Below, piece after piece: positions 40,812-50,317 of a stretch of 64,000 nt of DNA. Source of the stretch: Crocinitomicaceae bacterium (lineage in GTDB: Bacteria; Bacteroidota; Bacteroidia; Flavobacteriales_D; Crocinitomicaceae); contig JANRBR010000039.1 in the NCBI GenBank assembly GCA_030727405.1, forward strand, positions 175,674-239,673, written 5' to 3'. The translations under genes were made by a program, and so were the position numbers. The notes under the pieces are model-generated. The model was not told the origin of the DNA. It did not search any database and was given only the letters and a program-made list of their open reading frames with translations. How positions within the stretch are numbered: position 1 is the first letter of the stretch; every line of letters starts with the position of its first letter.

Positions 40812-43043
40812 ATGGCAATTATTGGAAAAATTCGTTCGAAATCAGGATTACTTGTTGGTATTGTTGGTCTTGCGTTAGTTACGTTCATCCTTTCAGATTA
40901 CCAACATTTATTAGGAATCAATGAAGGTGAGTTTGGGATTGGAACCGTTTATGGAGAGAAAGTTGATCCAAAAGATTACAACATTGCAAGTACCAAATTC
41001 CAAGAGCAAGGTAGAAACCAAGCGATGCAAAACAATAAAGAGTTTACGGATTCCGATATGGAAACCGCAAATGATAATAGCTGGAACTACTTAGTGGATT
41101 CTACCATTTTAAGCAAAGAATACGATGCACTTGGGATTTCCGTTTCAGATCGTGAATTTAACGCCTATTTATTGGCAACAGATGGATTCGGAATCATTCA
41201 AGATTTAAATCAATTTTTTGTTGACTCTTTGACAGGTGCCGTATCACCTCAGTCGATGGTTGAAGGTAGAAAAAAATTACAATCTACTTTGACAAAACTT
41301 AAAACTAGCAAAGAGCCTCAAGCCGTTCAACAGTGGAATGGAACGAAACAATACTACACAGACACAAGAAAACGTGAAAAATACTTCGGCTTGTTAGATC
41401 AAGCAGCTTATGTAACGAACTTAGAAGCACAAGATAAATACTACGCTACGAAAGAAACAAAATCGATTTCCTTCTTATTCCGACCTTATTCTGATATCGC
41501 TGATGCGGATGTGAAAGTTTCAGAAAAAGAAATCAAAGCATATTACGAAAAACACAAAGCAGATAAAAAATATGCGATTCGCACTTCTTCTCGTGAAGTG
41601 AAGGTGTTTGATGTGGTTGTTGCGCCATCAAAAGCGGATACAAGCAAAATGAATAAAATGTTGAACGAATTAAAAGCTGGATTCATTACTTCCACAAATG
41701 ACTCGTTATATGTTTTGAGAAATAGCGACATTAAAATCTACTTCAACAGCAAGCGTTCAACTGCTGTTCCTGAAAACAATCCTAAAGCAAATCAATACCA
41801 ATCGTACCCAAATTCATACGATACCATTTTCAAATTGGCAAAAATTGGTCAAGTAGTTGGTCCATACGCCATGAAAGAAAGCATGATCATTTCCAAAGTG
41901 ATTGGATTTACACCTTCTCGTTTAAAAGCAAGACACATTCTATTGGCAACAAACGGCACGAAAGATGAGAATGCGATTGAAGCGAAGCGTAAAATGGCAG
42001 ATAGCTTATTGAAAGTCATCAATGCCGAGAACTTTACCGCTATTTCAGACAAATACTCAGATGATACACAATCGAAAAAAGAAGGTGGAGTGATTGATAA
42101 TTTCCTTGAAGGAGATATGGTTCCTGAATTTGGAGCATACTGTGCAACTGCGCCATTAAATAAATTCGGAGTTGTTAAAACAGAATTCGGATTCCACATT
42201 GTGGAAGTAATGGAAAGAGATGCCTCTCAATTACCAGTTTTGGCTTCTATCTCAAAACAATTCAAAGCATCTGAGGAGACCATTGGGAATAAGGAAAGTG
42301 AAATCAATAACATTCTTTACAAATTGGACCGTAAAATTGGTAAAACAGCGGATATCTTGAAAAAAGTGAGTGTATTCGACACCATCGTTCGTCAAGCTAA
42401 CTATGTATCTAGATCAATTGTTCTAGAAGACAATGCTCCGAAAGCATATGGATTTATGACATCGATGGCTGCAGACAAAATCCTCGAATTAGCATACAGT
42501 GATGGTGTTGAAGTTGGATCCTTAACTTCCTATCCTATCAAAGACAAGGATAAGTATGTCATCGGAATGGTGGCGTCCATAAAAGAAAAAGGTGAGCCAA
42601 CCTATGAAAACGTAAAAGCGGAAATGGAAAAAGAGTTGATCATTGAGAAAAAAGCGAAACGCTTTATAAATCAAATGTCAAAAGGTAATTCATTGAAGGC
42701 TGTTGCAAAAAATTGCAACCTAGTGGCACAAACAGCTGAAGTTACTTTTGCAAACCCACAAATTGCCAATGTAGGCTACGAGCCAGAAATCATCGGAATG
42801 TTGTTTTCTTCTGTCATGAAAAATGGAAAACGTACCTTGCCATTAAAAGGTAAAAGCGGTGTCTATATGATTCAAATCATGAAAACAACAAAAGCCCCTG
42901 CTACCAACAATTACAAGGTAGAACGCGATGAAATGGTGAAAACATTGAAAGGTTCTTTCCAAGGATTGGCTATCGGTGCTTTGCGTAAAAAAGCGGAAGT
43001 AGTTGACAACCGTAAATTAAATGCATTAGGATTACGCATGTAA
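40812..43043 (+). CDS. PpiD/SurA-like peptidylprolyl isomerase
   Basis: N-terminal TM anchor and SurA_N-like region; parvulin domain 'ARHILLATNG...SDDTQSKKEGGVIDNFLEGDMVPEFG...VKTEFGFHIVEV'. Confidence 0.9.
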   Translation: MAIIGKIRSKSGLLVGIVGLALVTFILSDYQHLLGINEGEFGIGTVYGEKVDPKDYNIASTKFQEQGRNQAMQNNKEFTDSDMETANDNSWNYLVDSTILSKEYDALGISVSDREFNAYLLATDGFGIIQDLNQFFVDSLTGAVSPQSMVEGRKKLQSTLTKLKTSKEPQAVQQWNGTKQYYTDTRKREKYFGLLDQAAYVTNLEAQDKYYATKETKSISFLFRPYSDIADADVKVSEKEIKAYYEKHKADKKYAIRTSSREVKVFDVVVAPSKADTSKMNKMLNELKAGFITSTNDSLYVLRNSDIKIYFNSKRSTAVPENNPKANQYQSYPNSYDTIFKLAKIGQVVGPYAMKESMIISKVIGFTPSRLKARHILLATNGTKDENAIEAKRKMADSLLKVINAENFTAISDKYSDDTQSKKEGGVIDNFLEGDMVPEFGAYCATAPLNKFGVVKTEFGFHIVEVMERDASQLPVLASISKQFKASEETIGNKESEINNILYKLDRKIGKTADILKKVSVFDTIVRQANYVSRSIVLEDNAPKAYGFMTSMAADKILELAYSDGVEVGSLTSYPIKDKDKYVIGMVASIKEKGEPTYENVKAEMEKELIIEKKAKRFINQMSKGNSLKAVAKNCNLVAQTAEVTFANPQIANVGYEPEIIGMLFSSVMKNGKRTLPLKGKSGVYMIQIMKTTKAPATNNYKVERDEMVKTLKGSFQGLAIGALRKKAEVVDNRKLNALGLRM

Positions 43044-43055
43044 TTTTATTGATGG

Positions 43056-43622
43056 ATGCTCAAGTCTGACATCAGAAAACTCATTAAGGAAAAGAGAACT
43101 GGACTGAGTCCTTTCGAAATAACAAGAATCTCATCACAAGTTCAAGCACTTGTGATGGATTCTTTTTCGTTTAAAGGAAAATATGTTAGTCTTTATCTTC
43201 CCATTGAAAAACAGTGCGAAATAAACACTTACGGCTTGCTAGAGGGCATTACCCTCCAAGGCGGCCATGTAGTATTGTCTAAATCTAATTTCACTGATCA
43301 CACACTAAGCCTGGTACTTTATGAAGGGTCTAATCAACTAGAACTTTCAAGCTTTGGAATACCCGAACCTAAACTGGGACGCATCATTCCAGAAGCGAAA
43401 TTAGACCTTGTATTTGTTCCACTATTAGCTATAAATCAAAACGGACATCGCGTGGGATACGGAAAAGGATTCTATGACCGACTACTTAGCAAATGTAAAA
43501 AGGACTGCTTATTTATTGGATTGAACTTATTTGATGAATTCACCGAAATAAGTGACCTTCATCAAGACGACATCCCTCTTCATATTTGCTTTACTCCAAA
43601 AGGGAAATATGATTTCAGATAA
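43056..43622 (+). CDS. 5-formyltetrahydrofolate cyclo-ligase
   Basis: 'LDLVFVPLLAINQNGHRVGYGKGFYDRLLSKCK' signature. Confidence 0.9.
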   Translation: MLKSDIRKLIKEKRTGLSPFEITRISSQVQALVMDSFSFKGKYVSLYLPIEKQCEINTYGLLEGITLQGGHVVLSKSNFTDHTLSLVLYEGSNQLELSSFGIPEPKLGRIIPEAKLDLVFVPLLAINQNGHRVGYGKGFYDRLLSKCKKDCLFIGLNLFDEFTEISDLHQDDIPLHICFTPKGKYDFR

Positions 43623-43770
43623 AAAACTTCAGGGTAGGTTTCACTTGTTGGCCATACTTCTTATACCAACAAACTTGATGGCCATCTTTCTTACCACAAA
43701 TGTGTGGCTAGAATTGACCATTCACGTATGCCCTATACTCTTGGTTATTTTTGCTTTGAAGAAGCGGTAG
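43609..43770 (+). CDS. Possible short membrane protein
   Basis: 53-aa frame (MISDKKLQGRFHLLAILLIPTNLMAIFLTTNVWLELTIHVCPILLVIFALKKR) with two hydrophobic segments; overlaps the 5-FTHF ligase end and the convergent DUF4920 gene. Confidence 0.35.
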   Translation: MISDKKLQGRFHLLAILLIPTNLMAIFLTTNVWLELTIHVCPILLVIFALKKR

Positions 43771-44230
43771 GAATCAGCACGCCATCGGCCTGAAAATTCA
43801 ATTCGATTTTAGGAGCAACAATTTTATCAATTTCTGATTGTGGTGCGTTCCCGTCCTCCAAAAAGTGTTTCTGTAGCTGCACAGAAATTGTATCGTAATA
43901 AGCAATCCCATGAAAATAAGCGACGTTTCCTGTTTCCGTTTTCGGTGGAATACCAAAATGATCTTTGAAACGAATGCGCAGTAAATCACCGTCCGTTTTC
44001 TTAACATTCACCCAGCAGCCCGCGCTTTGACAAACATTCACAATTGGAGCATAGAATGTAAAGGCATCCTGTTGAGGGTTTTGGTTAAATTGCTTCACCA
44101 TGTCCTCCATTGAAATCGCTTTTGCACTGTCCACTTGAGTTGGCCCATAATGCTTAAATGCTTCTTTTGAAGAACCACAGCTTTGCAGAAGTAAACCAAT
44201 ACTTAAAATAGGGGCAAAATACTTTTTCAT
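43745..44230 (-). CDS. DUF4920 domain-containing lipoprotein
   Basis: Lipobox-like 'LLLQSCGSS'; 'VNVCQSAGCWVNVKKTDGDLLRIRFKDHFGIPP' DUF4920-like core. Confidence 0.75.
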   Translation of the reverse strand: MKKYFAPILSIGLLLQSCGSSKEAFKHYGPTQVDSAKAISMEDMVKQFNQNPQQDAFTFYAPIVNVCQSAGCWVNVKKTDGDLLRIRFKDHFGIPPKTETGNVAYFHGIAYYDTISVQLQKHFLEDGNAPQSEIDKIVAPKIELNFQADGVLIPTASSKQK

Positions 44231-44598
44231 TTTTCCAGGAAATTTTGATAGAAATCTTGCAATTGGTAAGATTTTCCATCTACTGTTATCGTTTGAATTT
44301 GATTCGCAGATAAAAAACGTAAAATTACACGACGAGATTCTGCAGTGTTACTAACCATTTGAAATGTAGCGGTGTGGTTTTTCGAGTTGAAATCAACAAA
44401 GAAAAATGGCTCGTAATATTTGGCATAACTAGCAACATCCTCTGGAGTCAAATGACTAGGAAGAATCACTTCAATTTTTCCTGAAGAAACACCTTCTTTT
44501 AATTGTTTTGACGATGAACAACTTGCGGTATTAGCCGTTTGAGCATACGAAATAGTTCCGGTAAAAAACAAAAGAAATCCAAAAAGTACATGTTTCAT
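44227..44598 (-). CDS. Hypothetical secreted protein
   Basis: 123 aa with signal peptide, ATGA overlap with the DUF4920 gene (operon). Confidence 0.65.
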   Translation of the reverse strand: MKHVLFGFLLFFTGTISYAQTANTASCSSSKQLKEGVSSGKIEVILPSHLTPEDVASYAKYYEPFFFVDFNSKNHTATFQMVSNTAESRRVILRFLSANQIQTITVDGKSYQLQDFYQNFLEK

Positions 44599-44658
44599 GG
44601 CGAGGAGGTTTTATATCTTATATGCTAATCTACAAATTATTTTGCAATTTTGAACCCA

Positions 44659-45270
44659 ATGGCAAATTTATTCGCATATCTTGAATTGGGGCGCATCGAA
44701 TGCGGATGTGATGAAGCTGGACGCGGATGCTTGAGCGGTCCAGTTGTTGCTGCGGCGGTGATTTTAGACCCGGACAAACCCATATCAGCACTAAACGATT
44801 CGAAGAAACTCAATGAGAAAAATCGGCTCATATTGCGTGATCAAATCATGAATGAAGCACTCTCTTATGCCATTGGCGTCGTTAGTCATCAAGAAATCGA
44901 TGAAATCAATATTTTAAACGCGAGTTTTTTAGCCATGCACCGAGCCGTTGATCAATTATCCATGCAGCCACAGTTTTTATTGATCGATGGGAATCGATTT
45001 ACCCCATATCCGGACATTCCTCATACCTGTGTCATCAAAGGCGATGCAAAATACCAATCCATTGCGGCCGCATCTATCTTAGCGAAAACAAAACGAGATG
45101 AAATCATGGCCGCACTACATGTGGAATTTCCCGTTTATAATTGGAAAAAAAACAAAGGATACCCCACGATTGAACACCGTAATTCCATCGAAAAACATGG
45201 GCCGAGTCCACACCATCGTATGACTTTTCAATTGCTTGCAGATAAAAGCCAATTAGAATTGTTCGATTAA
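44659..45270 (+). CDS. rnhB: Ribonuclease HII
   Basis: 'IECGCDEAGRGCLSGPVVAAAVIL', 'FLLIDGNRF', 'IAAASILAKTKRDEIM'; ATG at 44659 preferred over TTG 44650. Confidence 0.93.
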   Translation: MANLFAYLELGRIECGCDEAGRGCLSGPVVAAAVILDPDKPISALNDSKKLNEKNRLILRDQIMNEALSYAIGVVSHQEIDEINILNASFLAMHRAVDQLSMQPQFLLIDGNRFTPYPDIPHTCVIKGDAKYQSIAAASILAKTKRDEIMAALHVEFPVYNWKKNKGYPTIEHRNSIEKHGPSPHHRMTFQLLADKSQLELFD

Positions 45271-45326
45271 ACATTCTTCTGTTAATTTAAATCGGCTTTT
45301 TGCAAATTTACACCGCTAATTCCTTC

Positions 45327-45334
45327 TAATTTTG
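45327..45334 (+). promoter_or_regulatory. -7 promoter box TAATTTTG
   Basis: TAnnTTTG match 14 nt upstream of the ATG at 45349. Confidence 0.4.
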
Positions 45335-45348
45335 AAGAAAAACGTACA

Positions 45349-47502
45349 ATGATTAAACGTTCCTTCCTTGCCATAATTGGCATTGTTCTTTTTTGTTGGA
45401 TTGGCTTTGTTTCTTATGGACTACTGCACAAAGAAAATGCACAGGACTTTCGCTCCTATTTTTCTACCCAAGATGGGGTCGTATGGGCCATCCATCACCC
45501 AGAAGAAGTCAATTGGGATGAACACAACATCCAAACACTTTCCCTTAATCAATCGATTTACTCTTCCGTTGTTCCAAAAATAAAAGAACCAGCTTCGTTC
45601 ATTTTTGGTTCCAAACGTGTTTTGTTTCTCATTGAGAAAGCCCATTCCTGGAAAAAACAAGAAATTAAAAAACTATTTCAAAACGGACTGTTTCCTTTTG
45701 AGATGGGTAAATTAAATTCTTTTGAATATGGTGCCTTGCATGGAATATTCAAAGGAAATCAACTGCTTATATACGATGGAGAGCTCAATCAACCCTCAGA
45801 TGCAATATTTAGTATAGATACCAAAGCAAGTTTCAGTAAGGTCATCCTTTCTCCTCGCGCAACTAAGAGAAAGACAAGCGATATGTACATCAAAAGTGGC
45901 CGTATTTATACCTACACGAAAAGTCAAATAACAGCCAAGCACATTTTAACAATTGACGACCGACGCATTTTCGCTACCTTCCTGTCTTCGAACATTGACT
46001 CTTATGCTTTTTACGAAAAAAATTACCTGTCCGAAATTGATCCAGTATTTGCTAAATCACATTTCGCGGGACAAATGATTTCAAATGGAGTTGTGTTCGT
46101 TGGTAAAGACTCTGCAACTGCTGCTGTTTTTGATTACCAAGAAGAATACACACCCATCGACATTCTAAATGATAAACTTCAAATCGAAACGAGCAATGAA
46201 GATGCTGCATCTTACAAAAACCTAGGATTTTCGCGTTTATTAACGAAGTCAAAATCGGACCTTTACGTAGCACAATCGAATGGATTTGCTGTGGTTTCAA
46301 CTTCGAAAGATTTGGTTGACTTTTTAATTTCTGAAGCAGAACTAGCCAATACTCTTTCTCAAGACGAACAAGAAATCAATCAAATCTATGGAAATTTACC
46401 TCGAAAAGTAGCCTCTCGTCAGGTTTCACGAAAAGGTCAAAAAACGATCAGTGTTTACGAAAACAAAATGCTTGAGACAACTTGCCGACTCATCGATTCC
46501 GTGGAGAGAAAACAATCGAATGACGTGAAAGATTACTTTGTCATGAATCCAGGTGAGCGTGTTTTGGATTTTGTTGCTTTACCAGAAAGAGGCAATGTCA
46601 TTGCATACACCGACAAACAAAAATTAATAGGATACATCAACGGATTGAAAAAATGGGAAAAGAAATGCTCACAAGTTGTCATATCCATGGGACTTGTTGA
46701 ACATGGACAATCGTTTGTTGCTGTCCAATTTGCTTCTGAAGTTCAACTTTTTGATAAAACCGGCCGTCTCGTTTTCAACATGACAAATTATCCTAAAACA
46801 CAACCACTTGCCTATACAGCGAACAACGTTTTAGGATTTGTGTTAGCTAATGCTAAAACAAGCATTCAATTGCTAAACGACAAAGGAGCTCTTGTAAAAC
46901 CTTTCCAAGTAGTTGGAGACATTCAACAAATGGAAGTAACAAATGGAGCGAATAATCCTATGCTTGGCGTTCGCACAAATACCATGTATTATACCATTGA
47001 TCTCGGGAAACGAAAAACCCTCTCCAAAATCTCAATTGATAGTACATATCGCATTGTTAATACAGGCAAAGAACTAATACCAATATCAATAAAAAATAGC
47101 TCCATTAGTCTTAGCATAAAGGGTAAGGCCACACAATTTAAAATAAAAAGTAACGTTAAATTGCTCGGGTCCTATGAATGGAACAAAGAAGTTGTGTTCG
47201 TTCTATCTCGTGGTAAAGAACTTTATGCTTACCAACAAAACGGAAAAATACTATGGGAAAAATCGCTTCCGGTGCAAGAAATTACATCGATGAGCATCAA
47301 ACTTTCCAAAAATGGTTCTCCGCTGATTTGTGTATTAGATGCCATTGATAATGAGCTTTATTTAATGAATCAGCTCGGACAGGCATTCGATCAAAACAAT
47401 CGCCACGGTGAAACGAAGGCTCAAGTGAGTGCTTTCGGAACAAATGCTTACTCGATTACTACCTTTCTAGGATCCTACTTAATCCAATACACGAAACAAT
47501 GA
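45349..47502 (+). CDS. Hypothetical membrane-anchored protein (C-terminal half beta-propeller-like)
   Basis: N-terminal TM; C-terminal half with repeated short beta-rich motifs ('LLNDKGALVKPFQVVGDIQQMEV', 'YAYQQNGKILWEKSLP'); ATGA overlap with the downstream OmpA gene. Confidence 0.65.
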   Translation: MIKRSFLAIIGIVLFCWIGFVSYGLLHKENAQDFRSYFSTQDGVVWAIHHPEEVNWDEHNIQTLSLNQSIYSSVVPKIKEPASFIFGSKRVLFLIEKAHSWKKQEIKKLFQNGLFPFEMGKLNSFEYGALHGIFKGNQLLIYDGELNQPSDAIFSIDTKASFSKVILSPRATKRKTSDMYIKSGRIYTYTKSQITAKHILTIDDRRIFATFLSSNIDSYAFYEKNYLSEIDPVFAKSHFAGQMISNGVVFVGKDSATAAVFDYQEEYTPIDILNDKLQIETSNEDAASYKNLGFSRLLTKSKSDLYVAQSNGFAVVSTSKDLVDFLISEAELANTLSQDEQEINQIYGNLPRKVASRQVSRKGQKTISVYENKMLETTCRLIDSVERKQSNDVKDYFVMNPGERVLDFVALPERGNVIAYTDKQKLIGYINGLKKWEKKCSQVVISMGLVEHGQSFVAVQFASEVQLFDKTGRLVFNMTNYPKTQPLAYTANNVLGFVLANAKTSIQLLNDKGALVKPFQVVGDIQQMEVTNGANNPMLGVRTNTMYYTIDLGKRKTLSKISIDSTYRIVNTGKELIPISIKNSSISLSIKGKATQFKIKSNVKLLGSYEWNKEVVFVLSRGKELYAYQQNGKILWEKSLPVQEITSMSIKLSKNGSPLICVLDAIDNELYLMNQLGQAFDQNNRHGETKAQVSAFGTNAYSITTFLGSYLIQYTKQ

Positions 47503-50156
47503 AAAAACTACTTGTTGCACTGCTTATTTTCACCTTTCACGTAGAAATTCAAGCACAAAGTTACCTAGGGTTGGGAACGAATTACTCCGGAGTAATCGGA
47601 AACCAAACCAATCCCGCTAGTTTTGTTGATGGGCGCTATAAATTTGATATGCTCCTGTTCGGCACGAACTTAAACGTGTACCAAAACTTTGGGTATTTTG
47701 ATGCCAACGCGATGCGTTCTGCACAAGGTGGAAAAGGGTACTGGTGGGTTAAATCATTTGCTGATCAAAACATTCTGAACGCATGGTCTCAAGATTTCAC
47801 TCCTCAAAATCAAAGCTTCATCGATCGATTTATTGTACACAATTACGATGAATTCTCCACAAAAACACTTGGTGCAAACATCAATTTTCAAGTAGATGTA
47901 TTGAATACAATGTTTCACATCAATGAAAAAACAGCCATTGGATTCAATGTGAAGAACAGAACAATTATCAATGTCGATAACATGGACCCTAAATTGGCTG
48001 TACTCGCTGAAGAAGGATTGGAATACCCTAACCTGTGGAACGAAGTATTCAATGAGCAATTATTCAACGTCAACTACATGACTTGGTCCGAACTTGGCTT
48101 TAACTATTCTCAAGTTCTCATGGATAACAAAGAGCATTTTTTAAAGATAGGTATTGCACCAAAATTATTAGTTGGACACGCTGCAGCATATGTTTACACA
48201 GACGATTTTTCATACAATTTGGTCAATGAGGATACCTCTCAGTACCTCTCCGGTACTTTCGACTATGGATATTCAGATAATGCGAATGGAATCATCAATA
48301 ACGGATTAAATGGAATCGACCCAAGCGTCCAAGATCTTATAACCCCAGCATCGAAACTTGGTTTTGGACTAGATATTGGACTTGTTTATGAATGGAGACC
48401 GAAACATGCGGATTTTAAATACGACATGGATGGCGAAACAAATTTATGGAGACGGGATGAAAACAAATACAAGTTGCGTGCTGGAATTTCCCTTTTAGAC
48501 ATGGGTAGCATGAAATTTACGAAAGGTGGCTTAAGCCGTAATTTCGCCGTAAATACCTCCAATTTATTTAACTTACAGCGCTTTGAAACGGCAACGAATT
48601 TAGAGGGATTTGATGGAATAATTGACACCTTAATCCAACAATCTGCAGCTGCAGGAAACACCGAGTGGGTTGCGCTACAACAAACATCACAAACCTTCAA
48701 AATGCGCACACCAACTGCTGTGAGCATGCAATTTGACTATCAAATCTGGAAGGGTTTCTACATTAACGCTACCACGATGGTAAACGTTATTTCTCAGAGC
48801 AAAGACACGAAAGTGAAAACGGCGAATCAATTCTCCATAACGCCAAGCTTTGACAGTCCCTATTTTGGACTTTACATGCCAATTTCCATGAACCAATATA
48901 GCGGAATGAAATATGGCTTTGCGACGCGCCTAGGGCCGGTTGTGTTGGGCGTAACCGATATGAGCGTGCTTTTAGCAAAAGACAAAATTAACGGAGTGGA
49001 GTTTTACTTTGGAACCAGAATTCCGATTCTATATAAAAAGGTAAAAGATAGAGACAAGGATCAAGTGTCGGATAAGAATGATAAATGTAAAACTGTGCCA
49101 GGTATTTGGGCTTTTAACGGCTGTCCGGATACGGATAAAGATGGCATTCCCGATTCAAAAGATGATTGCTTCGACGTTCCAGGAATCGCAGAATTTAACG
49201 GATGTCCAGATACAGATGGAGATAAAATCATGGATAAAAAAGATTCGTGTCCTACCCTTGCAGGCATCATAGAATTTAATGGCTGTCCAGATACCGACGG
49301 AGATAAAATCATTGATCCGGAGGATGATTGTCCAAATACTGCCGGACTCAAAGAATTTAAAGGATGTCCAGATACTGATGGCGATAAAATCATCGACCAA
49401 GATGACGACTGTCCAAACATAGCAGGATTGGCCTCTTTGAAAGGATGTCCGGATAAAGATGGAGATGGAATAACAGACAGCGATGATGCATGTCCAGATC
49501 ATGCCGGCCCTAAAGAAAAAATGGGTTGTCCCGATAAAGACAATGATGGCTTGTTTGATTACATCGATGATTGTCCAGATACACCAGGTCCAAAAGAAAA
49601 CAATGGTTGCCCTTATCCAGATACCGATGGAGATGGTTTATTAGACAAAGATGATGATTGTCCAAACCTTTTTGGCCCGAAAGCAAACAACGGTTGTCCT
49701 TATATTGACACCGATAACGATGGATTATTGGATAAAGATGATGATTGTCCAAATACACCTGGTCCGATTTCTAACAAAGGTTGTCCTGTCATTGAACAAG
49801 AAGTGATTGAAGTGTTGAAAACGGCATTTGATAATTTAGAATTTGAAATTGGAAAAGACATTATTCTTGAATCCTCTAAAATTTCCTTGTCTGAACTTGC
49901 GGATGTCTTGAAGAAAAAACCGACTTGGAAATTGGAAATTGCTGGTCATACAGATAACCAAGGTGATGACAATGCTAATTTGGTGCTTTCAAAAAAACGA
50001 GCAGAATCTTTGAAAAATTACTTGATCTCTCAAGGCATTGATGGCGGACGATTAATCACCTTGTATTTTGGGGAGAAAAATCCAATCGCTGGCAACGACA
50101 CTCCTGAAGGCCGTCAGAAAAATAGGCGTGTTGAAATGAAAGTGGTATTTGATTAA
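47499..50156 (+). CDS. OmpA-family protein with DUF5723-like N-terminus, thrombospondin type 3 repeats and OmpA C-terminal domain
   Basis: N-terminal 'SYLGLGTNYSGVIGNQTNPASFVDGRYKFDMLLFGTNLNVYQNFGYF'; repeated DxDxDGxxDxxDxCP; OmpA end 'LEIAGHTDNQGDDNANLVLSKKRAESLKNYLISQGI...GRQKNRRVEMKV'. Confidence 0.9.
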   Translation: MKKLLVALLIFTFHVEIQAQSYLGLGTNYSGVIGNQTNPASFVDGRYKFDMLLFGTNLNVYQNFGYFDANAMRSAQGGKGYWWVKSFADQNILNAWSQDFTPQNQSFIDRFIVHNYDEFSTKTLGANINFQVDVLNTMFHINEKTAIGFNVKNRTIINVDNMDPKLAVLAEEGLEYPNLWNEVFNEQLFNVNYMTWSELGFNYSQVLMDNKEHFLKIGIAPKLLVGHAAAYVYTDDFSYNLVNEDTSQYLSGTFDYGYSDNANGIINNGLNGIDPSVQDLITPASKLGFGLDIGLVYEWRPKHADFKYDMDGETNLWRRDENKYKLRAGISLLDMGSMKFTKGGLSRNFAVNTSNLFNLQRFETATNLEGFDGIIDTLIQQSAAAGNTEWVALQQTSQTFKMRTPTAVSMQFDYQIWKGFYINATTMVNVISQSKDTKVKTANQFSITPSFDSPYFGLYMPISMNQYSGMKYGFATRLGPVVLGVTDMSVLLAKDKINGVEFYFGTRIPILYKKVKDRDKDQVSDKNDKCKTVPGIWAFNGCPDTDKDGIPDSKDDCFDVPGIAEFNGCPDTDGDKIMDKKDSCPTLAGIIEFNGCPDTDGDKIIDPEDDCPNTAGLKEFKGCPDTDGDKIIDQDDDCPNIAGLASLKGCPDKDGDGITDSDDACPDHAGPKEKMGCPDKDNDGLFDYIDDCPDTPGPKENNGCPYPDTDGDGLLDKDDDCPNLFGPKANNGCPYIDTDNDGLLDKDDDCPNTPGPISNKGCPVIEQEVIEVLKTAFDNLEFEIGKDIILESSKISLSELADVLKKKPTWKLEIAGHTDNQGDDNANLVLSKKRAESLKNYLISQGIDGGRLITLYFGEKNPIAGNDTPEGRQKNRRVEMKVVFD
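49045..49791 (+). repeat. Thrombospondin type 3 (calcium-binding) repeat array
   Basis: About 9 units of CPDTDGDKIxDxxDDCPxxxGxxxxxG with visible DNA-level similarity. Confidence 0.88.
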
Positions 50157-50177
50157 ACCAACTTAAATGAATGGCAA

Positions 50178-50204
50178 AAGGGAGGTTTGAAGCCTCCCTT
50201 TTTT
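50178..50204 (+). terminator. Rho-independent terminator
   Basis: AAGGGAGG-tttgaag-CCTCCCTTTTTT. Confidence 0.8.
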
Positions 50205-50317
50205 GTGTTAAGACAGTGTTAAGTTTTCTCAGAATTCAATTAACACAACCTTAACCTAGGATTAATTTTCGAATCAAAGTACGGTTGTTCCTTTGCATCG
50301 TTAATTAACCATATTTT

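Noticed and set aside
43552-43608. Upstream part of the 72-aa ORF overlapping the 5-FTHF cyclo-ligase gene
   Set aside because: Overlaps the end of a confident CDS; if real, the short membrane protein more likely starts at 43609.
49061-49420. Minus-strand 119-aa ORF (and other antisense ORFs) in the TSP3 region
   Set aside because: Mirror-image product of the repetitive Asp-rich sense codons; the sense strand has a clear OmpA/TSP3 protein.
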